DNA of 64,000 bases, taken from assembly GCF_021869535.1 (NCBI RefSeq), contig NW_026262690.1:14719001-14783000 (forward strand). The letters run 5' to 3'. This DNA comes from Mytilus californianus (lineage: Eukaryota > Mollusca > Bivalvia > Mytilida > Mytilidae). The notes beneath the pieces are model-generated. The model worked only from the letters and a program-made list of their open reading frames with translations. It was not told the origin of the DNA and searched no databases. The translations under genes were made by a program, and so were the position numbers. Positions 33,252 through 44,565 of the stretch are shown piece after piece; within the stretch, counting starts at the first letter, position 1; each line of letters starts with the position of its first letter.

Positions 33252-34430
33252 TAAAATGCTCCGCTGGGCGCAGCTTGATACAACTGCAGAGGTCAAACCC
33301 TGAACAGTTGGGGCAAGTATGGACACAACATTCAAGCTTGATACAGCTCTGAATTTGGATTGTGATTAAATATTTGACACAGCATAGGTTTCTGACACAG
33401 AATGAATGTGGTCTAAGAACTTAAAAATTTCTAATTTACCTATTATGGTCCAATATCCAAAATCTAAATACATACACGGTTAGATTCAGCATATCAAATA
33501 ACCCCAATAATTAAAATTTTGTTAAAATCAAACTAAGTTTAATTTTAGACCCTTTGGACCTTAATGTAGACCAATTTGAAAACGGGACCAAAAATTAAGA
33601 ACCTAAATACACGGTTAAATTCGGCATATCAAAGAACCCCAATATTTCAATTTTTGATGAAATCAAACCATATCATTATTATTTGCTTTTATATATTAAT
33701 AAAAAATAACAAACTTAAAATGGAAAATTTTAAAGAAAAAAAAAAGGAATACCCCCCCCCCCCAAATTTTTGGAACCCCCTTATGATTCATCACCCCCAA
33801 ACTCAATCCCAGCCTTCCCTTTGTGGTATGGTACCTTTCAGTACAATTTCAGAGAGAGTCATTCACTTGAACACAAGTTATTGTCTGGAAACTGTAAAAA
33901 TGCTTGTTTTTTGGCCCCTTTTTCGCCCCAAATTCCTCAACGTTTCGAGCAATTACCCCCAAACTCAAACCCAGCTTTCCCTTTGTGATATGGAACATTG
34001 TAGTACAATTTCAGAAAGATCCATACACTTACACACAAGTAATTGTCATGAAACTAGTAAAATGCTTGTTTTTTTGCCCCTAATTCCTAAAATTTTGAGG
34101 CAATTACCCCCAAAATCAATCCCAGCATTCCCTTTGTGATATGGAACCTTGTGGTACAATGTCAGAGAGATCCATACACTAACACACAAGTTATTGTCTG
34201 GAAGTTATAAAAATGCTTATTTTTGGCCCCTTTTTGGCCCCTTATTCCTTTACTGTTGGTACCATAAACCCCAAAATCATTCCCAACCTCCCTTTTGTGG
34301 TATTGAACCTTATGGTAAAATTTCATAGAGATCCATTCACTTAAACTAAAGTTATTGTGCGAAAACCAATGTGTCTTCGGATGATGTTGACGACGACGCC
34401 AACGTCATACTAATATACGAACATGATTCA
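33252..34430 (+). mobile_element. 'tacgaccgca' element, copy 3
   Basis: The left end is 'gctccgctgggcgcagc' with a mutated 'tacaactgcagaggt'. The left internal blocks 'cctgaacagttggggcaa' and 'gtttctgacacagaatgaat' follow. A poly-C tract lies at 33750-33765. About three tandem copies of a roughly 150-bp internal unit follow ('cccagccttccctttgtg', 'agagagatccatacacttaa', 'aaatgcttgtttttgg'), then the right end ('aatgtgtcttcggatga', 'gacgacgccaacgtcata'). The terminal 'tgcggtcgta' is lost. Open frames across the internal units are not genes. Confidence 0.8.
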
Positions 34431-35040
34431 GGGTCAAACTTTAAATGCTCAAAAATTATATTGTTGCAACATGATAAATCCAATTTGATGGACAAGGCAT
34501 TTTTCATATAACATAACAATACATGCCTTTCTATAACATTTAGTGAAAAATAATTTTTTGTTCATGCAATGATAATTGTGTGCACAAAGATGCAAATTGG
34601 TTGTATTACTATGGCATGTTGTAGACCATTATGTCATATTTATCAATAAAAACAAGTACAAATGACTCAGGGTGGTTCATAATTATTATGGAAACACAAC
34701 TGACACTAAATAAAACACAGGGATAGAATGTTAAATGTTATATAGACATATTAAAATAATCTGGTACAAATTCCATGACTTCAAAAATATTTTTTAACAA
34801 GCAATATAATGAACAAAAATACTTTTTTTCAGTCATAAACAAAATATTAACAAAAGACTTTTAAAAGTAAAAATTTAATATAAAATTTACATCAATGTGC
34901 TATCTTATAAAAAATAACAATCAAATTACTTTCTTATATAGAAATTAAGTTGATGTGTAAATGATAGGTTTGATCAACACATCAGAGTGTTGTTAATGTG
35001 ATCGTTGTCTGGTAAATTTTTAGACAGATAAAAAAGGGTT
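34431..35040. other. Intronic sequence, nothing recognised
   Basis: AT-rich. No exon or repeat seen. Confidence 0.4.
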
Positions 35041-35462
35041 CTAATAGTATTAGAACACAAATAATGCTATTTGTTTATGTCAAAATTGTTCTTTAAATAA
35101 AATAGATGATGAAGATCATTTCTTATTTAAATGTACACAAAATGAAAACTTGAGACTTGAATTCTTACAGAAAATTAAAAATATCTATTCAAATATAGAT
35201 GATATGGATAACTTTGATAAATTAGTTTTATGTCTAGTTCATGTCCTTCAGTTATGCGGTTAATTTTTCTCCATTTATTAAAAAGTCCTGGTCACCGAGG
35301 AGAGTGGATTCGACAACTGCATAATATGTACATATATAAAATTCATGTCTTGTATTCTATTACTTTTGTGATGTATTATGTACTGTATTATTTTGTTAAA
35401 TTTCATGTATGCCATCAACTCCATTGGGGTATAATTGTGCATTTATTTCAATAAATTAATGT
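35041..35462 (+). pseudogene. LINE 3' end, degenerate (plus strand)
   Basis: Conceptual translation of about 35053-35263 gives a cysteine/histidine motif, C-x2-C-x9-H-x4-C ('CQNC' at 35078-35089, 'DEDHFLFKC' at 35108-35134), followed by a charged helix and a stop at 35261. This is the C-terminal CCHC motif found after the reverse-transcriptase domain of many non-LTR retrotransposons. The frame upstream is broken by stops within about 20 codons. The tail resembles a LINE 3' UTR ('ccattggggtataattgtgc' near 35421 and 'aataaatt'). 5'-truncated and dead. Confidence 0.75.
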
Positions 35463-35504
35463 AATTCCTACACAAGACTCACAAGAAAATAAACATATAA
35501 AATA

Positions 35505-35600
35505 AAAGAAGATGTGGAGTGAACACTAAATGAGACAGCTACCCAACAATATAAGTTAACAAAAAATAAGCATCAAAAAGCAAAAATTGACAAATACTCA
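35505..35600 (+). repeat. Fragment of the 'gatgtgg...gagacaac' dispersed repeat
   Basis: 'gaagatgtggagtgaacac' and 'tgagacagctacccaac' are diverged forms of the family start seen at 14089, 42169 and 63484. Truncated. Confidence 0.65.
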
Positions 35601-35744
35601 ACCACTACTCTACATCCCCCAGAATACATACAATTAACCCATACAAATTCATTAACATTTGAAGCAACCATTACATTTCAGAGGAGACAAAAAAAATCTG
35701 TAGACCAAGAGAAAATCCTGAGAGAATTTCTGCAAAGAGAATGA

Positions 35745-37330
35745 GATTAACACCTAGCATATGGACCTCATATCTATACAAAGAGAATGACAGATTAATA
35801 CCTAGTATATAGACCTCATATTTATACAAAGAGAACGACAGATTAATACCTAGTATATAGACCTCATATCTATACAAAGAGAACGACAGATTAATACCTA
35901 GTGTATGGACCTCATATCTATACAAAGAGAACGACAGATTAAAACCTAGTGTATGGACCTCATATCTATACAAAGAGAACGACAGATTAATACCTAGTGC
36001 ATGGACCTTGTATCTATACAAAGAGAGAACGACAGATTAATACCTAGTATATAGACCTCATATCTATACAAAGAGAACGACAGATTAATACCTAGCATAT
36101 GGACCTCATATCTATACAAAGAGAACGACAGATTAATACCTAGTGTATAGACCTCATATCTATACAAAGAGAACGACAGATAAATACCTAGTGTATGGAC
36201 CTCATATTTATACAAAGAGAACAACAGATTAATACCTAGTGTATGGATCTCATATCTATACAAAGAGAGAACGACAGATTAATACCTAGTGTATGGACCT
36301 CATATCTATACAAAGAGAACGACAGATTAATACCTAGTATATAGACCTCATATCTATACAAAGAGAGAACGACAGATTAATACCTAGTGTATGGACCTCA
36401 TATTTATACAAAGAGAACAACAGATTAATACCTAGTGTATGGATCTCATATCTATACAAAGAAAGAACGACAGATTAATACCTAGTGTATGGACCTCATA
36501 TCTATACAAAGAGAGAACGACAGATTAATACCTAGTATATAGACCTCATATCTATATAAAGAAAACGACAGATTAATACCTAGCATATGGACCTCATATC
36601 TATACAAAGAGAACGACAGATTAATACCTAGTGTATAGACCTCATATCTATACAAAGAGAAAGACAGATTAATACCTAGTGTATGGACCTCATATTTATA
36701 CAAAGAGAACAACAGATTAATACCTAGTGTATGGACCTCATATCTATACAAAGAGAGAAAGACAGATTAATACCTAGTGTATGGACCTCATATTTATACA
36801 AAGAGAATGACAGATTAATACCTAGTGTATGGACCTCATATTTATACAAAGAGAACAACAGATTAATACCTAGTGTATGGATCTCATATCTATACAAAGA
36901 GAGAACAACAGATTAATACCTAGTGTATGGACCTCATATCTATACAAAGAGAACGACAGATTAATATCTAGTATATAGACCTCATATCTATACAAAGAGA
37001 GAACGACAGATTAATACCTAGTGTATGGACCTCATATCTATACAAAGAGAACGACAAATTAATACCTAGTATATATACCTCATATCTAAAAGAGAGAATG
37101 ACAGATTAACACCTAGTATTTATACCTCATATTTATACAAAGAGAACAACAGATTAATACCTAGTGTATGGACCTCATATCTATACGAAGAGAGAACGAC
37201 AGATTAGTACCTAGTGTATGGACCTCATATCTATACAAAGAGAACAACAGATTAATACCTAGTATATAGACCTCATATCTATACAAAGAGAACGACAAAT
37301 TAATACCTAGTGCATGGACCTCATATCTAT
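35745..37330 (-). repeat. 48-bp minisatellite with higher-order structure, about 33 units
   Basis: The unit is 48 bp (sometimes 50, with an extra 'ga' in 'agagagaacg'), built from 'acagattaatacctagtgta', 'tggacctcat' and 'atctatacaaagagaac'. Because 48 is 16 codons, one minus-strand frame reads as a 16-residue repeat like 'YRYEVHTLGINLSFSL' until a 50-bp unit shifts the frame. Two blocks ending at 36263 and 36751 share the same order of variant units and are offset by 488 bp, which equals ten units (six of 48 and four of 50). That indicates a higher-order duplication. No promoter, start or splice context supports translation. Confidence 0.92.
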
Positions 37331-37371
37331 ATCATACACACCTACACTTAACCTTAATATAGCAAGCTCAC

Positions 37372-38255
37372 AAATCAAATCAAATCAAATCAAATCATTT
37401 TATTGGTGTAAAATCCAAATATTGGATTGTTACCAAGACAAACATGACAATATTTACAAATATACAATATTTAAATTAAAGCAACATTCATATTATATAA
37501 GTATCTCGTTTGTTTAGATATTTTGGAGGAGGTGATACTTTTGCAAATTTGAAAGTAAAAATACAATATTCTTAATGCTATTCTTATAAAATATAACATA
37601 ACAAATATATATGAAAAATAGAAAATAATCACAAATTTGTATTACATAATTAGTTTTTCTTGTCAGCAGGCTATTTCTTAGTACATATAAATCATCAGCT
37701 AGGCTATTTCTTAGTACATATAAATCATCAGCTAGGCTATTTCTTAGTACATATAAATCATTAACCCCTTAACAATAATTTTAGTTATGTCGTACTCATT
37801 AAATGTAAACATGAATGTAAATTTTTCCTCATCAGACATTTTGTTGAAAGATGGACCTATACTATCTACTTCCTGAAAAAGTTTTTGCCTACGTTTTTCT
37901 AAAATTTGACATTTTTAAGCAAAATGATATTCATCTTCAACCCCATTTTTACAGAGGGGACATAAATCTTGTTTCCAGAGGTAATTTTACGGTGTCTTGA
38001 CCCTGTACAATATTTAGATTACTATTAGTATTACTTATTCTGATTTTAATAAAATTAGATATCATGTATCAGTCTAAATCTATTAATAAAAAATTTTCAA
38101 ATTTGTAATCATTTTTTTTATTTTCTGTATGTTCTTAGTTTGTTTCCATTAGGGTTAACTTGGTCATTAAAAAGACTATTTTTCCAGAAATCTGTATATC
38201 TTTCAGCTAATTTGTTCCCTACAGCATTAATCAGGCTCACATAAAACCAGGTTCA
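37372..38255 (-). pseudogene. LINE 3' end, degenerate (minus strand)
   Basis: The 3' tail is the (caaat)n-like run at 37375-37398 next to 'tcattttattgg', so the element reads right to left. Minus-strand translation around 37900-37985 gives 'CPLCKNGVEDEYHFA', a stop, then 'KCQILEKRRQKLF': the C-x2-C-x8-H-x4-C motif typical of LINE C-termini, with a nonsense codon at 37915-37917. Upstream on the same strand 'NKLAERYTDFW' and 'NKLRTYRK' (about 38120-38220) also resemble bivalve LINE reverse-transcriptase C-terminal text, followed by further stops. 5'-truncated and dead. A 33-bp triplication (37668-37766) lies downstream of the stop. Confidence 0.75.
37668..37766 (+). repeat. 33-bp tandem triplication
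   Basis: 'aggctatttcttagtacata' begins at 37668, 37701 and 37734. The copies are essentially identical and lie inside the LINE remnant, so they arose after its insertion. Confidence 0.95.
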
Positions 38256-38420
38256 ATCCACCATTTTCTACATAAGAAATTGCCTGTAACAAGTCAGGAA
38301 TATGACAGTTGTTGTCCATTCGTTTGATGTGTTTGTGCTTTTGATTTTGCCCTTTGATTAGGGACTTTCCGTTTTGGATTTTCCTCGGAGTTCAGTATTT
38401 TTGTGATTTAACTTTTTTTT
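38256..38420 (+). repeat. Dispersed repeat leading into the 50-bp array
   Basis: Contains 'gacagttgttgtccattcgt', 'gattagggactttccg' and 'ttcctcggagttcagtattt', wording I recall as a common mussel repeat. It ends in a T-run at 38410, right at the first 50-bp unit. Confidence 0.6.
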
Positions 38421-40021
38421 ATACCCCACACCAACACAAGCCTCCCTCCCCCAAAGATGTCCAAAACTACATACCCCACACCAACACAAGCCTCCCTCCC
38501 CCAAAGATGTCCCCCACTACATACCCCACACCAACACAAGCCTCCCTCTCACAAAGATGTCCTCCACTACATACCCCACACCAACACAAGCCTCCCTCTC
38601 ACAAAGATGTCCCCCACTACATACCCCATCCCAACACAAGCCTCCCTATCACAAAGATGTCCCCCACTACATACCCCACACCAACACAAGCCTCCCTCTC
38701 CCAAAGATGTCCCCCACTACATACCCCACACCAACACAAGCCTCCCTCTCCCAAAGATGTCCCCCACTACATCCCTCTCACAAAGATGTCCCCCACTACA
38801 TACCCCACACCAACACAAGCCTCCCTCTCCCAAAGATGTCCCCCACTACATCCCTCTCACAAAGATGTCCCCCACTACATACCCCACACCAACACAAGCC
38901 TCCCTCTCACAAAGATGTCCCCCACTACATACCCCACACCAACACAAGCCTCCCTCTCCCAAAGATGTCCCCCACTACATACCCCACACCAACACAAGCC
39001 TCCCTCTCACAAAGATGTCCCCCACTACATACCCCACACCAACACAAGCCTCCCTCTCCCAAAGATGTCCCCCACTACATACCCCACACCAACACAAGCC
39101 TCCCTCTCACAAAGATGTCCCCCACTACATACCCCACACCAACACAAGCCTCCCTCTCCCAAAGATGTCCCCCACTACATACCCCACACCAACACAAGCC
39201 TCCCTCTCCCAAAGATGTCCCCCACTACATACCCCACACCAACACAAGCCTCCCTCTCACAAAGATGTCCCCCACTACATACCCCACACCAACACAAGCC
39301 TCCCTCTCACAAAGATGTCCCCCACTACATACCCCACACCAACACAAGCCTCCCTCTCCCAAAGATGTCCCCCACTACATACCCCACACCAACACAAGCC
39401 TCCCTCTCACAAAGATGTCCCCCACTACATACCCCACACCAACACAAGCCTCCCTCTCACAAAGATGTCCCCCACTACATACCCCACACCAACACAAGCC
39501 TCCCTCCCCAAAGATGTCCCACACTACATACCCCACACCAACACAAGCCTCCCTCTCCCAAAGATGTCCCCAACTACATACCCCACACCAACACAAGCCT
39601 CCCTTTCCCAAAGATGTCCCCCACTACATACCCCACACCAACACAAGCCTCCCTCTCCCAAAGATGTCCCCCACTACATACCCCACACCAACACAAGCCT
39701 CCCTCTCCCAAAGATGTCCCCCACTACATACCCCGCACCAACACAAGCCTCCCTCCCCAAAGATGTCCCCCACTACATACCCCGCACCAACACAAGCCTC
39801 CCTCCCCAAAGATGTCCCCCACTACATACCCCACACCAACACAAGCCTCCCTCTCACAAAGATGTCTCCCACTACATACCCCACACCAACACAAGCCTCC
39901 CTCTCACAAAGATGTCCCCCACTACATACCCCGCACCAACACAAGCCTCCCTCCCCAAAGATGTCCCCCACTACATACCCCACACCAACACAAGCCTCCC
40001 TCTCACAAAGATGTCCCCCAC
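38421..40021 (+). repeat. 50-bp minisatellite, about 32 units, open in all three plus frames
   Basis: The unit is 'ataccccacaccaacacaag' + 'cctccctctcccaaagatgt' + 'cccccactac'. The plus strand is C-rich and almost G-free. Since 50 is not a multiple of three and the unit has no stop in any plus frame, all three frames stay open for over 500 codons (frames ending at 40025, 40036 and 40077). That is expected from the unit and is not evidence for a gene. Variants: 'ctctccc' and 'ctctcac' types alternate; 49-bp units with 'ctccccaaag' cluster at 39500 and 39750-39960; two 29-bp units lacking the same 21 bp lie at about 38771 and 38851. Some 'ccgcacc' variants accompany the 49-bp form. Confidence 0.95.
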
Positions 40022-40924
40022 TTAAGGTTTTACTGATTACAGAACTCATCCAATATTTTGATGTGTGGATTAATTGAAGTTTGTTTAATGTCCATTGGCA
40101 TTGATGAGTGGAAACCTTCATATAAATTTGAAGAGGTTCTGATAAAAACCTAAGGTGCTATCTTGGCAACAAGAGTAAATATGAGATATGTTTATAAGTC
40201 CCTCCCCCAAAAACAAAGGTTCCCCGTTTAGGATTTGTTTGATTACTGAACTGACATTCATGTACATGCGGTTTGATGACTCAAAAATTTCATTCAAATT
40301 TAAAGTGGATCTGACAAATAAGGATGACACTAACATAGCTACAACAAAGTGATGTCATGCTGTTGGACAGACCGGACAAATTCACACTCTCTACAACTTC
40401 ATTGTAATAGACTGGCATCCTAGTTTGAATGACAACAGTATAAACCTATTCAAAGTTAAGATTTATACGAATGTACCCTGTACTGTGACATTAAATAAAT
40501 GTTAATGAACTAATGACGTAATCAATAATCAGCTATAGTAACTCTTGGGACAAGTGAAATAAATCACCAGTATGATTTATTGCCTCATCTCACATCAAAT
40601 TTATCATATCGGTACTTTCATATCTATTATTGATACTGGTGACTATGCAACAGAAAGTGTTACTAAGTTAACACATTCACAATGCTCTGTAAATTCATTT
40701 TCATTTCAATTCAATATTTGATTTCCATTAAACACTATAGATTGACAAGAAAATAAAAAAAATAAAAATAATTGATGTTACCAAATGTAAGTGTTGCCAG
40801 ATTAAGATGAGAGGGTTGGAACTTGGAGAAGAAGTGATATCACACCCTGTTACTGGCTATTGGTTTGGTAGATACAAGAGGATCTGTGTTTCAGATTGTT
40901 ATTAAAACTTTAGTTTTTGCTATT
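40022..40924. other. Intronic sequence, nothing recognised
   Basis: AT-rich. The frame at 40118-40336 is unrecognised. Confidence 0.4.
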
Positions 40925-41385
40925 GTGTACAGCATTAATATTTTGTCCTGGTTTCAGATTGCCAGTTCAATGCAATGGACTTTGTGTACAGCATCAATGT
41001 TTTGTTCTGGTTTCAGATTGCCAGTTCAATGCAATGGACTTTGTGTACAGCATCAATATTTTGTTCTGGTTTCAGATTGCCAGTTCAATGCAATGGACTT
41101 TGCTATTGTGTACAGCATCAATATTTTGTCCTGGTTTCAGATTGCCAGTTTAATGCAATGGACTTTGCTATTGTGTACAGCATAAATATTTTGTCCTGGT
41201 TTCAGATTGCCAGTTCAATGCAATGGACTTTGCTATTGTGTACAGCATCAATATTTTGTCCTGGTTTCAGATTGCCAGTTCAGTGCAATGGACTTTGCAA
41301 ATGTGTACAGCATCAATATTTTGTCCTGGTTTCAGATTGCCAGTTCAATGCAATGGACTTTGCAACTGTGTACAGCAGATTTTGA
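40925..41385 (+). repeat. 59/65-bp tandem repeat, seven copies
   Basis: 'gccagttcaatgcaatggac' begins at 40961, 41020, 41079 and 41144 and continues to about 41340. The first units are 59 bp; later ones carry a 6-bp insertion ('gctatt' before 'gtgtacagc') and are 65 bp. The overlapping plus-strand frames of up to 136 codons come from the stop-free unit. Confidence 0.93.
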
Positions 41386-41396
41386 TGGGTGTTGCC

Positions 41397-41608
41397 TATA
41401 GCATATGCCGTACCGCTGGCCAGTAACATAGTGTGGATATGACATTAGCTGTTGTCGTACCACTGGCCAGTAATATAGTGTGGATATGGCATTAGCTGTT
41501 GTTTATGCCGTACCGCTGGTCAGTAATATAGTGTGGATATGACATTAGCTGTTGCCGTACCGCTGGTCAGTAATATAGTGTGGATATAACATTAGCTGTT
41601 GTTTAACA
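41397..41608 (+). repeat. About 50-bp tandem repeat, four copies
   Basis: 'gtaccgctggccagtaa' or 'gtaccgctggtcagtaa' is followed by 'tatagtgtggatatgacatt' and 'agctgttg'. Alternate units carry an extra 'tttatgcc'. It abuts the 59/65-bp array, but the units are unrelated. Confidence 0.9.
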
Positions 41609-42168
41609 GTTAGTCCTTCAGAATAGAAAATAACAAATGTACTATAGTAATGATAAAAGAATATTCTAAAAATCAGTGTCCACAGACATGGGCTACTTTA
41701 TGGGAACATTCTTCAAATGAGCCTCGTGGGAACATTTCTATTGTGATAGAGCCTTGATATTTGATATACAGATACATCAGCTTCCATGCAACACAACTCA
41801 CATGTTACTGAAAAGTCGATCTCACATAGTGACAGAATGAAAGTACAATGCTGGCTAATTATGAATTTTGTTTGTTATTGAAGTTCATTCATTTACTGTT
41901 ATGTTAACCAGTTAGATAAATAGATGAACAAAATCATCTGACTTGACTGAGTTTTACTGTAAATCTTTATTGTGATTAGAGGGAACAGTTTTCTTTATAA
42001 AAATCCAACAAATCACAGCTTTTCATCATATGAAAGGGGATCTTAAAGCATAAACTACCATCTAAGCACCTAATTATGACTAGCCTAGTTATTACAGAAG
42101 GAGAGTATGTCAGGTCATTTGATTAGAGGTCATCATATTTATTGTATCAAAGTTAAATAGATATAAGA
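41609..42168. other. Intronic sequence, nothing recognised
   Basis: AT-rich. No exon or repeat. Confidence 0.4.
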
Positions 42169-42345
42169 AGATGTGGTATGAGTGCCAATGAGACAACTCT
42201 CCATCCAAGTCAAAATTTATAAAAGTAAACCATTATACGTCAAAGTACGGTCTTCAACACGGAGCCTTGGCTCACACCGAACAGCAAGCTATAAAGGGCC
42301 CCAAAAATTACTAGTGTAAAACCATTCAAGTTTTCAATTGAGAAA
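42169..42345 (+). repeat. 'gatgtggtatgagtgcc' dispersed repeat
   Basis: Begins 'gaagatgtggtatgagtgcc', 'gagacaactctccatccaag', followed by 'cggtcttcaacacggagcct' and 'agctataaagggccccaaaa'. A longer copy sits at 63478-64000. The family is one I associate with Mytilus. No coding capacity here. Confidence 0.8.
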
Positions 42346-42389
42346 AAAAGTAACCATTAGATTTATATTGTAGCTTTGATACATTGTTT

Positions 42390-42545
42390 GTGTACAAAAG
42401 ATGACCCTGGATATATCACTGACCAACTTGTACAAAAGATGACCCTGGATATATCACTGACCAACTTGTAAAAAAGATGACCCTGGATATATCACTGACC
42501 AACTTGTAAAAAAGATGACCCTGGATATATCACTGACCAACTTTT
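42390..42545 (+). repeat. 38-bp tandem repeat, four copies
   Basis: 'gtacaaaagatgaccctgg' begins at 42392 and 42430, and 'gtaaaaaagatgaccctgg' at 42468 and 42506. Each continues 'atatatcactgaccaactt'. Two A-variant copies follow two C-variant copies. Confidence 0.97.
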
Positions 42546-43564
42546 GACAAGCAATTAAACTGATATACAATATACCTATATTTATTACCAATAATCAGGT
42601 CTTTTTGACAAAAAACGTTGTAAGCTATACTTAGAGTTTAATCTACCAAAAATATGTTTTTCCTATTTTGTCAATTTCTTCCAGAATTTTTTTTATCATA
42701 CAATGAATGGTCTATCATGATAGCTTGCAATGTCCGACTCACCTTTAATTAACATACATCAAAGACACCTGCCAGGTAGCAGGTAAGGAAATCAAATTAC
42801 CTCTGTATTAGATCATTTTTCATGTAAATACCACACATCAAACACAAATTAATTCCAATCGTTCTAATCAAATCTTTGTTCAGGTAAGGTCTGTGGAATC
42901 GAATCTTCATTTGGCTGAAGAATTTAGATTTAATCTCAACTCGACCATGGTCATGAACCTCTGATATGGGATATCATAAGTATGTCGTGAAACGCTTCCG
43001 ACTCAAAGCCAATCTCAAATCAAGACATTTAAATAAGCCTAAGATTAATAACCAAAATTCTCCCACCCGACTAAAGTTTTTCTAACCATTTTGAATTGCA
43101 CACGTCCAAATTTATTTAACCTCAGATGGACAGATAATTTTGATATTTGAGAGAAAAATTGTATCAGAAATTGATTACAAATTATGATATTTAACAGTTT
43201 AAACAATGTTAAACAAACAAAACTTAAATCTGCTTTCTGATAAAGATCTAAAACAGATATATTTTCAATTGATTATAATTAGGATTTCAAACTATTTTTG
43301 TTTGGTTTTATTTTAGTCTTTAAATACAAAGGTATATAAAACCAACATAGAAGCCTGGCTTACCCTGGTATATATATATACTGGTGATCCCATGGATCAA
43401 ATCTGTCATAGAGTTGTCACTGGTTCAGACGTACTTATAATATAATTATTTCTGTGACTGCATCCTACATTAATATGTAAGATCCTCTACAATAGATATT
43501 TCAGCTGATCTGTAATATTCCATCTTCATGCCTCATATATCATGTACTGTGTTACGATGCTAGA
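42546..43564. other. Intronic sequence, nothing recognised
   Basis: AT-rich. No exon or repeat boundary seen. Confidence 0.4.
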
Positions 43565-43780
43565 TACCCCTGTCAAAATGCAACCATGGTTGACCATGGT
43601 TACCATCGCTAACTATTGATAACCATGGTCAAACCATGGTTGGATGTGCTTTAAACCATGGTCAACTATGGTTTTCCCCTTTGTGACCATGGTTGACCAT
43701 GGTCCATCTTCATTAGACCATGGTTGACCACAGTTGACCATGGTTTAACCATGGTTGAAAAATGCACATTGACAGGGGTA
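43565..43780. mobile_element. MITE made largely of 'accatggt' palindromes
   Basis: The ends 'tacccctgtcaaaatgca' and (inverted) 'tgcacattgacaggggta' form inverted repeats of about 18 bp with a TA at each edge. That fits a TA-targeting group such as Tc1/mariner or its MITEs (inference). The interior holds ten 'ccatgg' hexamers in about 200 bp, mostly as 'aaccatggtt' or 'gaccatggtc', so the element can fold in many registers. Confidence 0.85.
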
Positions 43781-43832
43781 AAAACTGACAAGGAAAGGTA
43801 ACACCTGGCCATTGAAAGCTTGATTTTTTGTC

Positions 43833-44010
43833 TAGCCTAGGTGGTCGAGTGGTCAAGCGCGTCATGCATAGTGCAAGGCGATTTGGTGCCACGATATCTC
43901 AGTAGCATGAGTTCGAATCCCGGCCAGGGAAGAACAAAAAATTTACTTCCTCAAATTTACAGATCTAACATTGTTTGGCTGTTATTTAGACGAATTATAT
44001 ATGTATAATA
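43833..44010 (+). mobile_element. tRNA-derived SINE
   Basis: RNA polymerase III box A 'tggtcgagtgg' (43842-43852) and box B 'agttcgaatcc' (43910-43920) lie about 58 bp apart. 'cggccagggaagaac' and a body with 'cagatctaacattgtttggc' and 'tttagacgaattatat' follow. The acceptor and T stems pair poorly, so it is a SINE head and not a working tRNA gene. It differs in sequence from the SINE at 49846-50090. Confidence 0.8.
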
Positions 44011-44477
44011 TACATTTATTTGTGGCAACAATAGAAATGCACTCACTCGCTTTTATAGATTTTCTATGAATTTTCATTACCTTGCATGGTAGAAATAGAT
44101 TTTAATGGAATATTCATTGTACCCTCCTTGCTTCCTTAAAGTTTTTACATGAATGCTTCAGGAGAAACCAACAGACATCCTTAACAGGCTTATGAGCATT
44201 CATTTATTTGCCCCTGAGTTAGAGATCATCAGTTAATAGATTTCTTAAAACTCTTGAACAATCACATTTAGCAAACAGAAAATATCTTTTAAGTTTTATA
44301 CAATGATTTGATGAAAATTTCTTAAATTTCTAATTCCATAACTGTAATCAAACAAATACTTATTGTGTACTAAAAATTAAGGGCCTTTGCTATATTTTTC
44401 TTTTATCCAAGGAAAAAAAATAGTGCTTTATCTTATTATATATTTCAAGCATACATAAACTTTTTATTCTCCAACAC
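44011..44477. other. Intronic sequence, nothing recognised
   Basis: AT-rich. No exon or repeat. Confidence 0.4.
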
Positions 44478-44565
44478 ATGGATAAAATACCTATACCTGA
44501 AGATAAAATACCTATACCTGAAGATAAAATACCTATACCTGAAGATAAAATACCTATACCTGAAG
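44478..44565 (+). repeat. 21-bp tandem repeat, four copies
   Basis: 'gataaaatacctatacctga' plus one base, repeated four times with no differences that I can see. Confidence 0.97.

Noticed and set aside
33576-34139. 187-codon plus-strand frame
   Set aside because: Built from the internal repeat units of element copy 3; no conserved domain.
35671-36751. Minus-strand frames with a 16-residue repeat
   Set aside because: Unit length of 48 bp happens to be a multiple of three; frames break at 50-bp units and lack any gene context.
38354-40077. Three overlapping 500-560 codon frames
   Set aside because: All are products of a stop-free 50-bp unit; all three plus frames are open together, which coding sequence would not do.
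40865-41426. Plus-strand frames up to 136 codons
   Set aside because: Repeat-derived; the same words appear in all frames.
43842-43920. Functional tRNA gene
   Set aside because: Boxes A and B are present, but the acceptor and T stems do not pair properly and a SINE body follows.
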